The notes under the pieces: model-generated
Told to the model about the DNA's origin: nothing
Database searches by the model: none
The model's input: the letters and a program-made list of their open reading frames with translations, nothing else
Program-made: the position numbers and the translations under genes
In this document: positions 24,601 to 35,388 of the stretch, piece by piece
Position numbering within the stretch: position 1 is the stretch's first letter
Layout of the letters: each line of letters opens with the position of its first letter
From: Edaphochlamys debaryana
Lineage: Eukaryota > Chlorophyta > Chlorophyceae > Chlamydomonadales
Assembly (NCBI GenBank): GCA_016858145.1
Contig: JAEHOE010000175.1
Span: 147,575 to 211,574 of the forward strand
Length of the DNA stretch: 64,000 nucleotides
Direction: 5' to 3'

Positions 24601-27600
24601 GTACAGCACTCGCCCCGCAGGGCTCTTCAGCTACCGGTCCATACCACAACGGTCAAGCGCCCTCCACGCACCGGGGAGGTTGAAGGCCACCGCCTGGCCC
24701 GCGGGCAGCTCCGCCCCCGTCAGCAGCTCGCCGCCGACCACGGGTGTGGCCCACCGGAGCCGTGCCAGCTCGGGGCCGTTGGGACACGCAATGCCCTGCC
24801 CCATGAAGGTGCTGAGGGTGAGGTGGGGGAGCGGAGCAGGAGTTCAGTGTAATGGGACAATGTCGCGCCGGACCTGGCTATCCCCAGCCGCAGCCGCCCC
24901 CCCCCACATCAACCCGCGTTCATGACCGCCACCTGCCTAGGACCCCAGTCCCCAGGGTTCAACCCTCCCCGTGAAGTTATGGGGCCCTCCCCGTGAAGTT
25001 ATGGGGCCATGCGTGTCCGATTGCCGTTGCCGGTTGCCGTACGACCGCTTTGGCGCTTCTTTTCTGGCGTTGCGCCAAGCACCAAACACAACCTCGCTCT
25101 ATCCCATAGCGTAGTATAGCCGACGATGCCACGCTGCTCGAGCGCTTGGGCCTCAGCAGATTACGAGCAACCATCGCCTGTTCCAAATCTTCGCGTTGGG
25201 CAAGGCGGCAGTCGCCGGCCACGACCACGCGGACCGAAACACGACCGGCCAAAGGCAGGGCCGCAGGGAGGCCCTTAAAAAGCGTGTCGAGACCACCGAC
25301 GCTAGGATGCGCGACAAGGAGACTCCTAGCGGCATCAAGCAGCAGCTAGCGGCCTGGAGGATCACGCTGAAGAGGAAGATAGAGCCGCTGGGGCCCGGCG
25401 GCATCAAGGCGTACGTGGAGCTGGACCAAAAGCGCGAGATGGATGCCGCCCGCGCGGTCGCCCGCCGCGCCGACAAGAAGCTCAAGGGCCTGTGCACCTA
25501 CAGCGGCTGCGAGAACCCGGTCGACGACGACGGGCGCTCGGGCTTGTTCTGCGACGCGCACCACGACTATCACAACGCGATGCGCCGGGCATGCGACCAG
25601 CAGCTCATGGCGGAGGCGATGACTGAGCTGCGCGCGCTGGGCGGCTTCAAGCTGGTCAAGGGCTGCAAGGAGCGCCACGAGCGCCTGTGCACCTTCTGAG
25701 CCCCGACCCACATCAACTATAACTCAACCGGTGTTTGTCAACACCACCCTCGTTTCGGACCCCGTACGGTTATCCCCAGACCCCAGTCCCAGTCCCAGTC
25801 CCACACCTCCAATCGTTGTATTCTTTCGGCGGTACACCTGCGGGCACAGAGTGGAAAATGGGGAAGGGAGGTGAGGGATTGAGCCAGAGAGCGAGAAGAA
25901 GGACCGCACAGTCCTGGTATTCTTTTGGCGGTACACCTGCGGGCATTGGGGAATGGGGATCGGGAGGAGGGGGGTTAGTTGAGGGCGAGTGACCCGTCAA
26001 TCCTGGTACTGGAAGGGGGGGAGGGGGCCCAAAACAGGGGACCGCACAGTCGGCGTATTCTTTAGGCGGTACACCTACGGGCACAGAGTGGGAAGAGGGG
26101 GCGAGGGATTGAGACAGAGAGTGAGACCAGGGACCGCACAGTCGGCGTATTCTTTAGGCGGTACACCTGCGGGCACAGAGTGGGGAGAGGGGGAAGGGGG
26201 GGAGGGGGCATGAGCAAGGGAGGAGGGAGCCAAAAAACCGAACCAATCGTTGTACTCTCTTGGCGGTACGCCTGCGGGTGCACAAAGTCGGGGAATGGGG
26301 GATAGGGTTTAGTTGAGGGCAAGGGAGGGATCGCACAATCCCCGTAGTATAAGGTGAGCTGCGGGCAGAGTTTCAGGGCAGCCTAGGTCGGCTCCAGACA
26401 CCCACCCATACTGCACACCCACTAGTGCCAAGTCCAGCACCATCCCACCCTACGCTGCGGCCCTCAATCAGGCCAGATTGGCAGAGCTGCCCCGCTCACC
26501 CTGCCAAGAGTGCCAGATGCCGTAATTGCTGCAGACACAAGGGCAGCAGATCGGTGAGTGCGCCTGGGCAGTTTGAAAGGGGCGCGCATGCGCATCCCCG
26601 CCTTCGGCACGTACGGCACTCACTGTACGACCTCCTGCAGGCGCACGTATGTCTGGAACAGGCCGTCATTGGTGGTCTGGTAGAACGACTGACGGCCTGG
26701 GACGGTTGCCAGACCAGCCTGTGGGGAGCGAGGCAGGGGCACTAGAGTGGTGAAGCCATGACGAATCGAAGGCTGAAGCACGTTTGCCCACACCCTGCCC
26801 CCCCCCAGACTTACCCACCAACAGAAGGGGGAGGCCCCGCGGGGCATAATGTCTGTGGGGCAGTTGGGGTGGGGTGTGCGCGGGATGGACGTAGAACCCT
26901 CAGGTACAGACTCCATACCACTGGAACCCATGCGGCCAGTCCGGAACCCATGCGGCCAGTCCAAGACGGAACCGTGGCCGACGGTACCCGGCCACCGCCC
27001 GCCGCCCCGTGCATCTCCCGGCACCCCAATGTCATCATGAAGGCCCGACCCGACACTCGCGCAGCACACTCACACTGGTAGTGCGTGAAGCTCCACCACG
27101 TGGTGCGGCCCAGCAGCGCCTGGGCGGCCTCGTCCGCGGCGTTGGCAATGTCCACCCAAGCCTGTCGCGACGTTTTGGGTGTTTGGGGACACAATCTTAC
27201 GGCTTGTCAGGGCCAGACTATGCACACACATGCGCGCAGCGCCGGCAGTGTGATGCGCCGCGCCCAGAGCGACTCACGCACTGAGTGATGAGCTTCGGTG
27301 TGCAAGCGATGCGGACCCGGACGATCGTCAAGGCACGTGGGTCGATGCTGAGCTTGCCGTACGAGCAGGTCTTCAGCTCGTACGAGACGCCCTCCACCTC
27401 GCCGTCCAGAGTGCTACCCATGTAGATCCTGGGGGATAGGGCAACGCACCAATCAGGATCCAGTGGATCGTGGGTGGGAAGTCTCACGCTATGTGCCCCG
27501 CAGTGCCACGGCTGCCTGTAGAGAAGCCCCGCAGGTACACGTCTCGGCCCTCGACTCTGTCCTCCCTTCCGACAAGCGCCCAAACTCAGGGCCCTCGGGT

Positions 27601-29573
27601 TCAGTGGCCCCAGTCGGCGGCACCCAAGCCTATGCTTCCCCTGCGGTGGCCCGCCTCGTCTCCACACCGCCCGCACACAGCCGTGTCCTCACTCCACCAC
27701 CCCCTCCGCCCATTCCTCTTCCCCGTTGCTCCGGTAAGGTCAGCTCACCTGCGGGCGGCCGTCTCGTTGATGCCCGGCCCAAGGTCATCATAGCCGTCGT
27801 CCGCACAGCTGCTGTAGTCCTGTGGCGGGGAGGTCCGCACACAGAGTTTGCCCACGACAGCCTGCGGCAGCCACTTCAAGGACGGACTGGGGTTTCTCGA
27901 CTCGACAGCGAGCTTCCTTGGCCCTCTAAAGCGTCCCCGGGCTCCCCCACTAACGCGCCCACTCCCTGCAAGGTCAGCCGGCCTTGGGCCCCTGCACTCT
28001 GCCTGCACTGCACCCGCCCAACCCCATTCTGCGCAGCGCGCACCGCCCGTGTCGAGACACGCCGCTCCGCCCCGCCCCTCCCTCCCCCGCACCAGCAGCA
28101 GCACCAGCAGCCGCTGCACCGACACCTGCGTGGCGTCCTCCCGGGGCGGCTCCACCAGCGTCACGTTGTCAGCCGTGCTGAGGTCACACGTGTTGGCGTC
28201 CAGGGCGCAGGCCTGCAAGAGGATGACGAAGTAGGAGGGGCCGACAGGGTGGTTAAGGGGGGTTCGGCATACGGTGCAAAGTCCTCTGACCCATGGCCCC
28301 TCGGTGTAGCCTAAGCAACTGCTCCTCGAGCAAGGGTCACACACGCGCGCCGGCAGAACTGCAGGCCGGCGGACCAAGGCTTTGGACCCTGAGCGTGCCC
28401 CCCCTTCCCCGCCCCCACCAGCGCGATTCGGGCCCCGGGCGCCATGTCCTCATCGTCGCCCTCCTTGTCCTTGTTCTTGGACTGCTTGGGCCGCTGGCCC
28501 TGTGGGGGTGGGGATGGGGGTAGGGAGGGGTGGCGTTGGCGACAGGACCGGGTCCTTGGCACACGAGGGTCCAGGCAGGAAGCGCCCAGACAACCTCCAC
28601 GTCACACAGCGCAAACCCTGAAAACCCCTGCGCCCTCGGGCGCCGTGCCCTCATCGCAAATCCCCGGAACCCCGCGCTCGCCTTCTTGAAGGACACGAGC
28701 CGCCGGTCCGTGTCGCTCTGCACGGCCCACTGCTGGCCGCCGTCGTGTATACTCACAAACACCAGCGTGCCCTCAACCTGCTTCTTTATGCTGCCATAGG
28801 CGTTGCCGTTACCATTGCCGTTGCCATTGCCGTTACCGTTGCCGGGTGTCCCCCCGGCGCCCGGTGCGGCGCCGTTCCCGACGCCGTCTCCGCCTCGGCC
28901 CCGGTCGCCGCCGCGGGAGGCAGTCAGCGCCCTGCTGCCGGAGCGGGCGCCTGCAGGAGGTGGGTGGACACAGGAGCGGCGACAGGGTCAAGGGGGAGGA
29001 GTGTTGACATGCGGTGCCTCAACCGCAACAAGGCCCGGTAAAGGGCCTTACATTCTGGCCCAGCGGGCGGAAGTGCGACACACGGTACCTAGCGGGGGCG
29101 GCGGGGCCCGGCCACACGGGCCACGAACCCTCGCACGAGGGGGCGAGGCTCGCGGCTGAGCCGTTGGTCAACAGGGGAAGCGGGAAGGAGTCATGCCTGG
29201 CCCAGAAGCAGGCCTTCTTGTGTCTTGCATAGCTCAGCCAGTGTGTCGGGATTGGGAATCCGACGGAACCAGTGTCTTGACCCACTCGCAAGCCTCGCTC
29301 AGGGGGGCTTCCGCGCACCGCAAGCTACAAGCGACGCGTTTCTCAAGCAATAACGGCACTCGGCGCTGGTGATGGTGCGCGAGGGGCGAAGCGTCACGGT
29401 TGCCTTATGCCGACTCGGCCGCGGCTCGTGGCTCGGAACAACAGCGCTAATATGTGCATATTGCTAGCGAGCTAAGGCCCACAACCATGCTGCAATTACG
29501 GCTCACCTGCCACCTCCAACGCTAGCAGAAGCGCTAGGCTGACCGCGGCTTGCGCGAGCCTCGCGCTCCTCAT
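21650..29573 (-). CDS. Gametolysin-like metalloprotease (M11), copy C, with giant Pro/Ser tail
   Basis: Predicted 1133 aa. Exons: 29573-29507, 28950-28682, 28499-28419, 28212-28093, 27819-27749, 27428-27278, 27161-27074, 26852-26815, 26718-26624, 26528-26500, 25837-25807 (one of several repeat-borne copies), 24811-24672, 24518-24456, 24306-24275, 24075-23986, 23828-23730, 23587-21650. Signal peptide from the ATG at 29573. The metal motif is Q323-E-V-V-H327-N-Y-G-I-W-H333, with the His327 codon split by an intron. The Met-turn is S-T-F-M-G-Q-G. The end of the catalytic part is C-R-Y-D-F-N-A-T-T-E-C-P. The intron after exon 2 uses a GC donor (AAG|GCGAGC). Exon 2 encodes a Gly/Asn repeat. The last exon adds ~610 residues of P-P-S-P type repeats. 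An antisense gene and a minisatellite sit in the introns flanking exon 11. Confidence 0.85.
21660..23480 (-). repeat. Coding minisatellites of the protease C Pro/Ser tail
   Basis: Several tandem families lie in the last exon. At 21660-21830 a 15-bp unit (around GGCGGCGGCCTAGCATT) encodes R-P-P-P-N-A/P. At about 22018-22150 a 33-bp unit (GGGCTGGGAGGCCTTGGTGA start) occurs four times and encodes P-S-P-P-P-S-P-R-P-P-S. At about 22150-23000 longer ~130-250-bp units repeat with variation. On the minus strand all stay in the Pro/Ser frame; the plus-strand Gly-rich frame is a shadow. Confidence 0.85.
24963..25008. repeat. 22-bp tandem duplication in a protease C intron
   Basis: CCCTCCCCGTGAAGTTATGG (plus GG) occurs twice in direct succession, starting at 24963 and 24985, at the left border of the antisense gene region. 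Confidence 0.75.
25307..25699 (+). CDS. Small Cys/His protein nested antisense in a protease C intron
   Basis: I do not recognise this gene. From the ATG at 25307 it gives 130 aa; the frame is open upstream to 25115 without an ATG, so an upstream exon or a later start is possible. Codons are strongly G/C-ending and non-repetitive, unlike the surrounding intron, which argues for true coding. The N-terminal part is Lys/Arg-rich and probably helical. A possible zinc knuckle follows: C-T-Y-S-G-C-E-N-P, then R-S-G-L-F-C-D-A-H-H. Near the end comes K-G-C-K-E-R-H-E-R-L-C-T-F. Such C-x4-C ... C-x2-H arrangements occur next to nuclease domains and in small regulators, but no catalytic domain is visible. 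It lies between exon 12 and the minisatellite exon of protease C and may belong to an inserted element. Confidence 0.5.
   Translation: MRDKETPSGIKQQLAAWRITLKRKIEPLGPGGIKAYVELDQKREMDAARAVARRADKKLKGLCTYSGCENPVDDDGRSGLFCDAHHDYHNAMRRACDQQLMAEAMTELRALGGFKLVKGCKERHERLCTF
25780..26370 (-). repeat. Minisatellite carrying copies of a protease exon
   Basis: Six tandem units, 90-140 bp apart, carry GGCGGTACACCTGCGGG-like cores at 25828, 25927, 26065, 26157 and 26262, with a degenerate one near 26350. Read on the minus strand, each core is a 3' splice site (CCGCAG) followed by G-V-P-P-K-E-Y-x-D. This matches, in place, phase and (for the 25837-25807 copy) the exact 31-base length, exon 6 of protease E (N-P-P-V-E-Y-E-D-Y). 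The copies at 25837-25807 and 26271-26244 keep the frame (two bases left for the next Ser or Cys codon). The three middle copies end ...GACT|GTGCGG and would break it. Confidence 0.75.
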
Positions 29574-31417
29574 GTTTTGCGTTGCACGCCGCTATCTTTA
29601 CTCGCCGTTAAACAAAACTTATGTGTGGGCTCCCGATGGCCAACCCACCAGACACTGGCCAACTCAAATGCGTGGCGAGTTGCCAACGCTGCAAGCTGCG
29701 CTGCGGTTAAGATGGTTCGTGGATGCATTAGCAACGCAGCAGCCATTAACGAAACAATTTGACGGAGCCGGCGGCTATTCGCCCATGCCAACGCGCTGCC
29801 TAGAAATTGCAGCGACGCCCGGGCGCCCGTCGAAGTCGCCCGTCGACTGTTCACGCGCCGGCCAAGTCCAGCGCGAAGAGCGCTTGATATACAGCAAACC
29901 CCTTCAATTCGTCGAGGAATCGACTGTGTCGTTGTAAATCGTCCAGTCGAGGTCCCGAGGGTCTTCTCCGGACACGGGCGTCTCCGGCACGCCGCAGTGG
30001 GAACACTGGACGAGGCTGGACGACACTGGACGACACGTTTCGTCCAGGGGCACTGCCCAGCACAGTGCAGGAGGCTCCTCCTGGCACGGCGCGGCTCTAC
30101 AGCGAACCGTCACCCACACAAGCGACCTGGAGGGTGGCGGGCGGGGGCTGGCGACCAGTGGCTTAGTCAGGCTTTCTCCACCCACGACTGCACCCGCAGC
30201 CATATGGCCCCCCGGCAATCCCCTTGTCGCGTGAAATGGTTGGTGTGCCCTGCGAGTCTGCTACAGACCTAAGCACTTTAGCGAGGAACATTTCGATAAG
30301 GCCCCCCGAGGCCTCTCCCGTGGGCTGGTGGGCAGCCTCCAACCGTAGCCAATGATTCCCCAAGCTGAGCGCTCAGGAGCGCTTCCGACACAAAACTCTT
30401 CCCCCATTGCTGCCTACGTGGCCGCTGGCAGTTGGGCCCACCGGCGCCGTGTCCTCGCCATGCTGTGTGCGTGTGTGGTTTCGTGTGTCCACTCTGCTCC
30501 TTAACGCTGGTGGCATGCAGGCCTTGCTCAAGCCATCCTCTCCCTGTCCGTTCGACTGGGTGGAGTTGCTGCCGGTATCAGCTGGTGTCGAATGGGAGCT
30601 TGAGGAGCGCACGCATCAGGAGGGCGGACCTCCTGGCACGGACAAGGCCAACAACAGCGATTGCACAGCCTGGGCCTGTGTGTTGCTCAGCGTGAGTGCA
30701 GACCCGAGACCCCCTTGCATTCCAGCTACTACTGCCGTGACGACAGGACGGCAGCCAAGAGCCCAAGCCTACCGGTACGATGCGGACGTCCTCGGCGACG
30801 GCCAGGGCCGCAGCAGGGCCCTCCTTCAAGGATTGCGAGCGAGTTACTAAACGCTCCGGCCCTCTCCACCAGCGGCCGGCCAACACCAACAAGGACTGAC
30901 AAGGCTGAGGCAAATCTCAGCAACCCCTGCATCGCCACGCAGCCGTCCGAGGGCACCGTCCACCGTGGTGATGCATGCCCACTACTAGACACGCACCACT
31001 GGGCAACGAGTGCACACCTCATCCCTTCAACGTCTTTGCGGGAGGCATGAATGAGAGCACTGATGCGGGTATCGCAACCCACGCGTGTCATACTTTCACG
31101 CTAGGTCACAGCTGAACACATAAATAGGGGTGGCATGCGCACTTGCAGATGAATGATTAATGCAGGCTTGTCACGCTGCCTTCGCTCCAAAAGCTACCCC
31201 TGCTTTGCCTGACTGGCGCCTGTTTCCGGCGCATCCTAGGAAGAGGATGAAGTTAAGCCGAATGCACTTCTACGTTCTAGGCGTCGTACGTAAGCTGCTA
31301 GGACAGACCGGCACCTAAGCTGTAAGCCGCTCCACCTCACACACCCCAAGCCCGGCGGCTGACGGTGTCGTGGAGCTGGCGCACGTGGCGCCAAGCCCTG
31401 GGGCCTCCGCGCTGCAT
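29574..31417. other. Intergenic between proteases C and D
   Basis: Holds the 5' flank of C and the 3' flank of D. No exon is supported. An ATAAATAGGGG stretch at about 31119 is AT-rich but stands in no useful position for a known gene. Confidence 0.4.
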
Positions 31418-34400
31418 CTAAGGCATGTCAAGCTCCACCACCTCCACCTCCACCACCTCCGCCTGCAGCCGATCGCCGGCCGTCGCCGCGCGGGAGGTCG
31501 CCCTGGGAGGGGGCCGCACCGACCTGGGCGGCGGCCTGCGGACCATCCGCGGGGGAGGGTTGCGCCTGGCTGAGGCGGAGATGGGCGAGACGGGCGGGGC
31601 CGTGACGGACTTCTTTCCGTTCCCGTTCTTCTTGGGGGGGCTAGGGGGCGGCGACGGAGGCCTGGGGCTGGGCGGCGGAGGGCGTGGCGGCGGCGATGGG
31701 GGAGGTGGGCGGGGAGCGGGGGAGGGCGGGCGGGGAGAGGGAGGCTGCGGCGTGGGTGGCCGGGGCCGGGGGGGCGCAGGGGACGGCGGGCGAGGGGACG
31801 GCGGGGCAGGGGACGGCGGGCGAGGGGATGGCGGCGGCGGAGGCAGCGACGGAGGCTTGGGCAGCGCCGGCGGCGGCGAGGGCATTGCCGGGGGTGGCGG
31901 GGGCGGGCTGTTGGGGGAGAAGACTGACGCCAGGCTGGGGCACTCGGCGGAGGATGACACGTAGCGGCACACGGCCACCCGCAGCACGTCAGCGCCCTGC
32001 CAGGAGCTGGCGTAAAGAACCTGCGACAGGTAGGATCGGGGGGGCCTTAATCACTGGCTTGAGGGCAAGCACCAGCTAGGCGGTGAGCATAAGCACCCCA
32101 GTCCTTCAGCTTTGCTTCCGGGTGCCGGACACGTACAGCCAGTCCGCAAGCTCTGCCCAGCACCCGGCACCTAGCACTGCGCTCACCAGGTTGTAGGACG
32201 AAAGCACGGTGGAGGTCGAGGGCGAGAGGGCGGTCACAAAGGCGATGCGGGAGTCGGAGTTGCGGTACGAGGAGGGGAAGGCGTTGTCTGGGTTCGGGGG
32301 CAGAGGCAAAGGAGGGGCGGGTAGGGTTAGGGCGCCAGGACAGGCGTCAGGGGAGGTTGGGCTGAGGGCGCCAAGTCAGGGGGTTCGACGGTTATCTCCG
32401 AGAAACGGCGATCGGTTTGCAGGACAGGCGCCATGAGGTGAAGGGCACAAGTGGGGACAACGCAGCACGCACATCGATAGAGGCCTTGCAATGGTACCCA
32501 CCCCCCCATACCTCGCGTGGCGTTGATCTCGTGCACGTTGACCAGCCCCGCGTAGCTACCGCCCAGCTGCGCGTCACCCGCCTTGGCCGCGCGCACGCCC
32601 TGCCAAGGTAAACGGGAGAGGTAGGGAGGCAGGGCCAGGGTGACGAGGATGCACAGGTGGCGAGGCGTGCGGCATGAAGCGTAACCCCTCATAATGAGTT
32701 GCGATGTCCCTCCTCCATCGCAGCAGCCGCGCTCTCACAATGTACAGGTTCTTGGCCAGGTTGACGTTGGAGTAGCTGCTGAGCCAGTTGGGCACCACCC
32801 GCACGAAGGCGCCGTTGCCGGTCTGCAGTGGGGCCACACGGCAGAGCCAGAGAGGGCATCGAGGGATGCGGGTGGCTGGGCGGGCAGGTGCTGCATGGGG
32901 CGGGCGCATGCATGCATGCCTGCAAGGAGTGCCCCTGCGTGTGCGCCCAGAGGGGTGACGGACGCTTACCAGGTAGGTGGCGCCGAGGGTGAAGATGCGG
33001 GGGCTGGCCGCCGCGAGGGCGGCGCTGTTGAGGCCCTCGCCGCCCGAGACGGCGGACGCCCAGCCCATGCGGTAGAGCTCGGGGGCGTTGGGGCAAGCGT
33101 TGCCGCGACCCATGGACGTGCTGTGAGGGGAAACGGCAGAGTGCACAGGGGGACGGTGGGTGAGGCCAAATGGTGCGCTGTCAAGGAGGAGGGGCGCAGA
33201 TGATTCTCGGTCCACGACCCATGATTCATGACCCTGCTCTACGATGACCCATTCCGTAACCCGGTGTGACCCAAGCAGGCTAAATGATGTTGAGCCGAAC
33301 CTGTAGTCGTTGTACTCGATGCCGTTCTGCCACGAGTGCCAGAGGCCGTAGTTGCTGCAGGGGCACGGAGCGCATGAGCGCACAGGGGAGGGGGGAGTGA
33401 TCAGAAACCTTAAGCAAGCGGCCTTCCCTCGCCCTGCTGCACACCCGGCCGTGCAAGGCCATAGGCAAAGGAACCGCCATCTCACTGGATCGTCTCCTGC
33501 ATGACGGTGGCCCATCGGTAGACGCCGTAGCTCGACGTCTGCAGCCACGTCTGCCGCCCGGGCACCAGGGCCAGACCCGCCCAGCCGCAGACGCCCTCCA
33601 TTCCCGGCGGCAGAATATAGGTGAGGTGCGAGTAGGCTGCGGCGGCCACCGGGCCAACAAGGGTCACAAGGTCAGCCGTAGGCAGGCGCAAGGGATCGGC
33701 ACGGCCCCGCAACCCAGCCACAACCCCTTATAAGAACCGCACGTTGGCAAGGGCGCAAGGCCAATGCAGCCCCAAGCCGGCCACGTTCCCGGCGACACTT
33801 CTCCCAACGCCCCGGCATCCCCGGCTCCAGCTTCTGCGCGCTCACCGCTCCAGGCCGTGGAGCCCAGCAGCGTCTGCGCCGCCGCGTCGGCATTGTTGGA
33901 GAAGGTGGACCGGCGCACTGCCCTATCGAGTTCGAGTCGCAGGCGGGCTTGACGGTCACCACGCGCGAGGCCACCGGGTCGATCCCGAACTGGCCGTAGC
34001 TGCACTGCGAGAAGCGCATGGCGATGCCGTCGCTCTGCCCGTCGTTCGTGGCTCCCCAGTAGGTGCTGCGGATGAAAGGAAGGGGACCGCAACCGCGAGT
34101 CAACAGCCAGGCGGAGGGCCCTCCGTCTTCACCGTGCCATGTGCCACGGGCCCACGGCAGCATCTAGTGGCGCAGGTCGGCGACGTAAGCAAGCGCGCGA
34201 CCCTGCTCAGCGCACGCGCACCTCCGCAGCCCCGCCTCCGTGGCGGAGGGGGGGTAGCCGCAGGCGCTCCAGTCCAGTATGACCACCAGCAGGGTCTGCA
34301 TCGTGGAGGCGCGGGCCACGGTCCCGGCGGGCTGCAGCACGCTCAGGTCGCCGGACGTGACGTCGCAGGCGCCCGTGACCGTGTCGAGGGTGCAGTTCTG

Positions 34401-35388
34401 GGGCGAGAGAGAGGAAGGGCGTCGGGGCCGGAGCGGGGAGAAGGACCGGGAAGGGGTGGATCAAGGGGAGGCAGAAGAGCTCGTTGGGAGCTGAGGAACT
34501 GGGGCATCTGGTGCCCGGTACCCGCTTTGCCGGCTACCTCCCCTCCGTGTTCCAACCCCTCAACCTCTGCTGCGCCCACACCTGAAATCCCTCTCCCACG
34601 CGCCGACGGCCCTGCTGACACGCCTCCCCTCCGCATGCGGGAGCCCCCCCGGGGGGGCCCCTCCCCGCCTTTCCCCCCACCTTCCCCCACGCCTCACCGC
34701 GCTCAGCACGGCGCCCGCCTCCAGGTCCACATTATTTTTGTCCTTGCGCAGCGGCAGGTTCCGCTTGAACGGCGTAATCTTGCCGTTGCTGGGGTCGCGC
34801 AGCGCCCACTGCTCCGCGTCATGCACGGACACTGCGACCAGCTGGCCGGACACAGCACGCTTCGCATTGGCGTTGGCGTTGGCGTTGGGGCCGCCCCTGC
34901 CGTTCTGGGCGGACGCTGTGTGGGGCGTGGGATGAGAGGGGCAGGATGGGGGAGTAGCAGGAGTCAGCTGGAAGAGTCGGGCGCGTGGCGTGGAAGAGGG
35001 GCCAGCGGGCTACAGACGTGCCACGGAGGCTGGGGTGACGGGCTCGGCTGGTGGGGGGCTGCGGCCGTAACCGGGCAGATGCGTCGTCGGCAAGGATTGC
35101 CGAAGGTGCGCTCTGCTGCCCGAGCTCGAGACTTCTAGATTTGCATCACGCTGACAGTATGGCTGACGCGGGAAGGGAGGGGCCCTCGCGCGTCTGGAAA
35201 TGCGCCTGTGTCCCGCGCACGTCGACCTCAATCTACCTCTTGCATTGTATTCTACGATGTTCCATAAGACCTCCCCCTGAAACGCGACGCCTGGGCGCAC
35301 CTGGGCCGATTGAGCTGAGCGCAATGCCCAGTGCTATCAGCACGGCGATCGAGCACCTTAGCTCCAACCTACAGTCCATAGCTGCCAT
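31418..35388 (-). CDS. Gametolysin-like metalloprotease (M11), copy D, with one apparent frameshift
   Basis: About 644 aa if the frame is counted through. Exons: 35388-35301, 34915-34698, 34397-34222, 34065-33846, 33636-33486, 33354-33301, 33120-32970, 32822-32739, 32599-32512, 32287-32187, 32020-31418. A second ATG at 35379 could also start it. Exon 1 gives a signal peptide (C-S-I-A-V-L-I-A-L-G-I-A-L). The metal motif is Q-E-T-I-H-N-Y-G-L-W-H-S-W, with the His codon split by an intron. The Met-turn is S-T-S-M-G-R-G. The C-R-Y-V-S-S-S-A-E-C-P motif is followed by a ~150-residue Pro-rich, then Arg-rich tail that lacks the final K-G-R-R. Exon 4 is one base short: it reads G-Q-C-A, then continues as S-T-F-S-N-N-A-D-A only in another frame (break near 33910-33914). 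This is either a pseudogene lesion or a base-calling error. Confidence 0.8.
33121..33300 (-). repeat. Conserved intron, protease D copy
   Basis: The intron between the metal-motif exon and the Met-turn exon shares long stretches with the same intron of E (40487-40656) and F (45273-45488). Examples on the plus strand are CACAGGGGGACGGTGGGTG and CATGACCCTGCTCTACGATG. Confidence 0.75.

Noticed and set aside
25780..26370. CRISPR-like array of spaced repeats
   Set aside because: The genome is eukaryotic, the spacing is irregular, and the repeat core is explained as a duplicated exon with splice sites.
31110..31130. ATAAATAGGGG as a promoter for a plus-strand gene
   Set aside because: No coding exon or RNA structure follows it. 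A similar ATAAATA at about 43775 is also without a gene.
33482..33721. Apparent loss of the second metal ligand (Q-E-T-I-Q) in several copies
   Set aside because: The Q is an artefact of reading into the intron. Splicing CA to C gives His in C, D, E, F and G.
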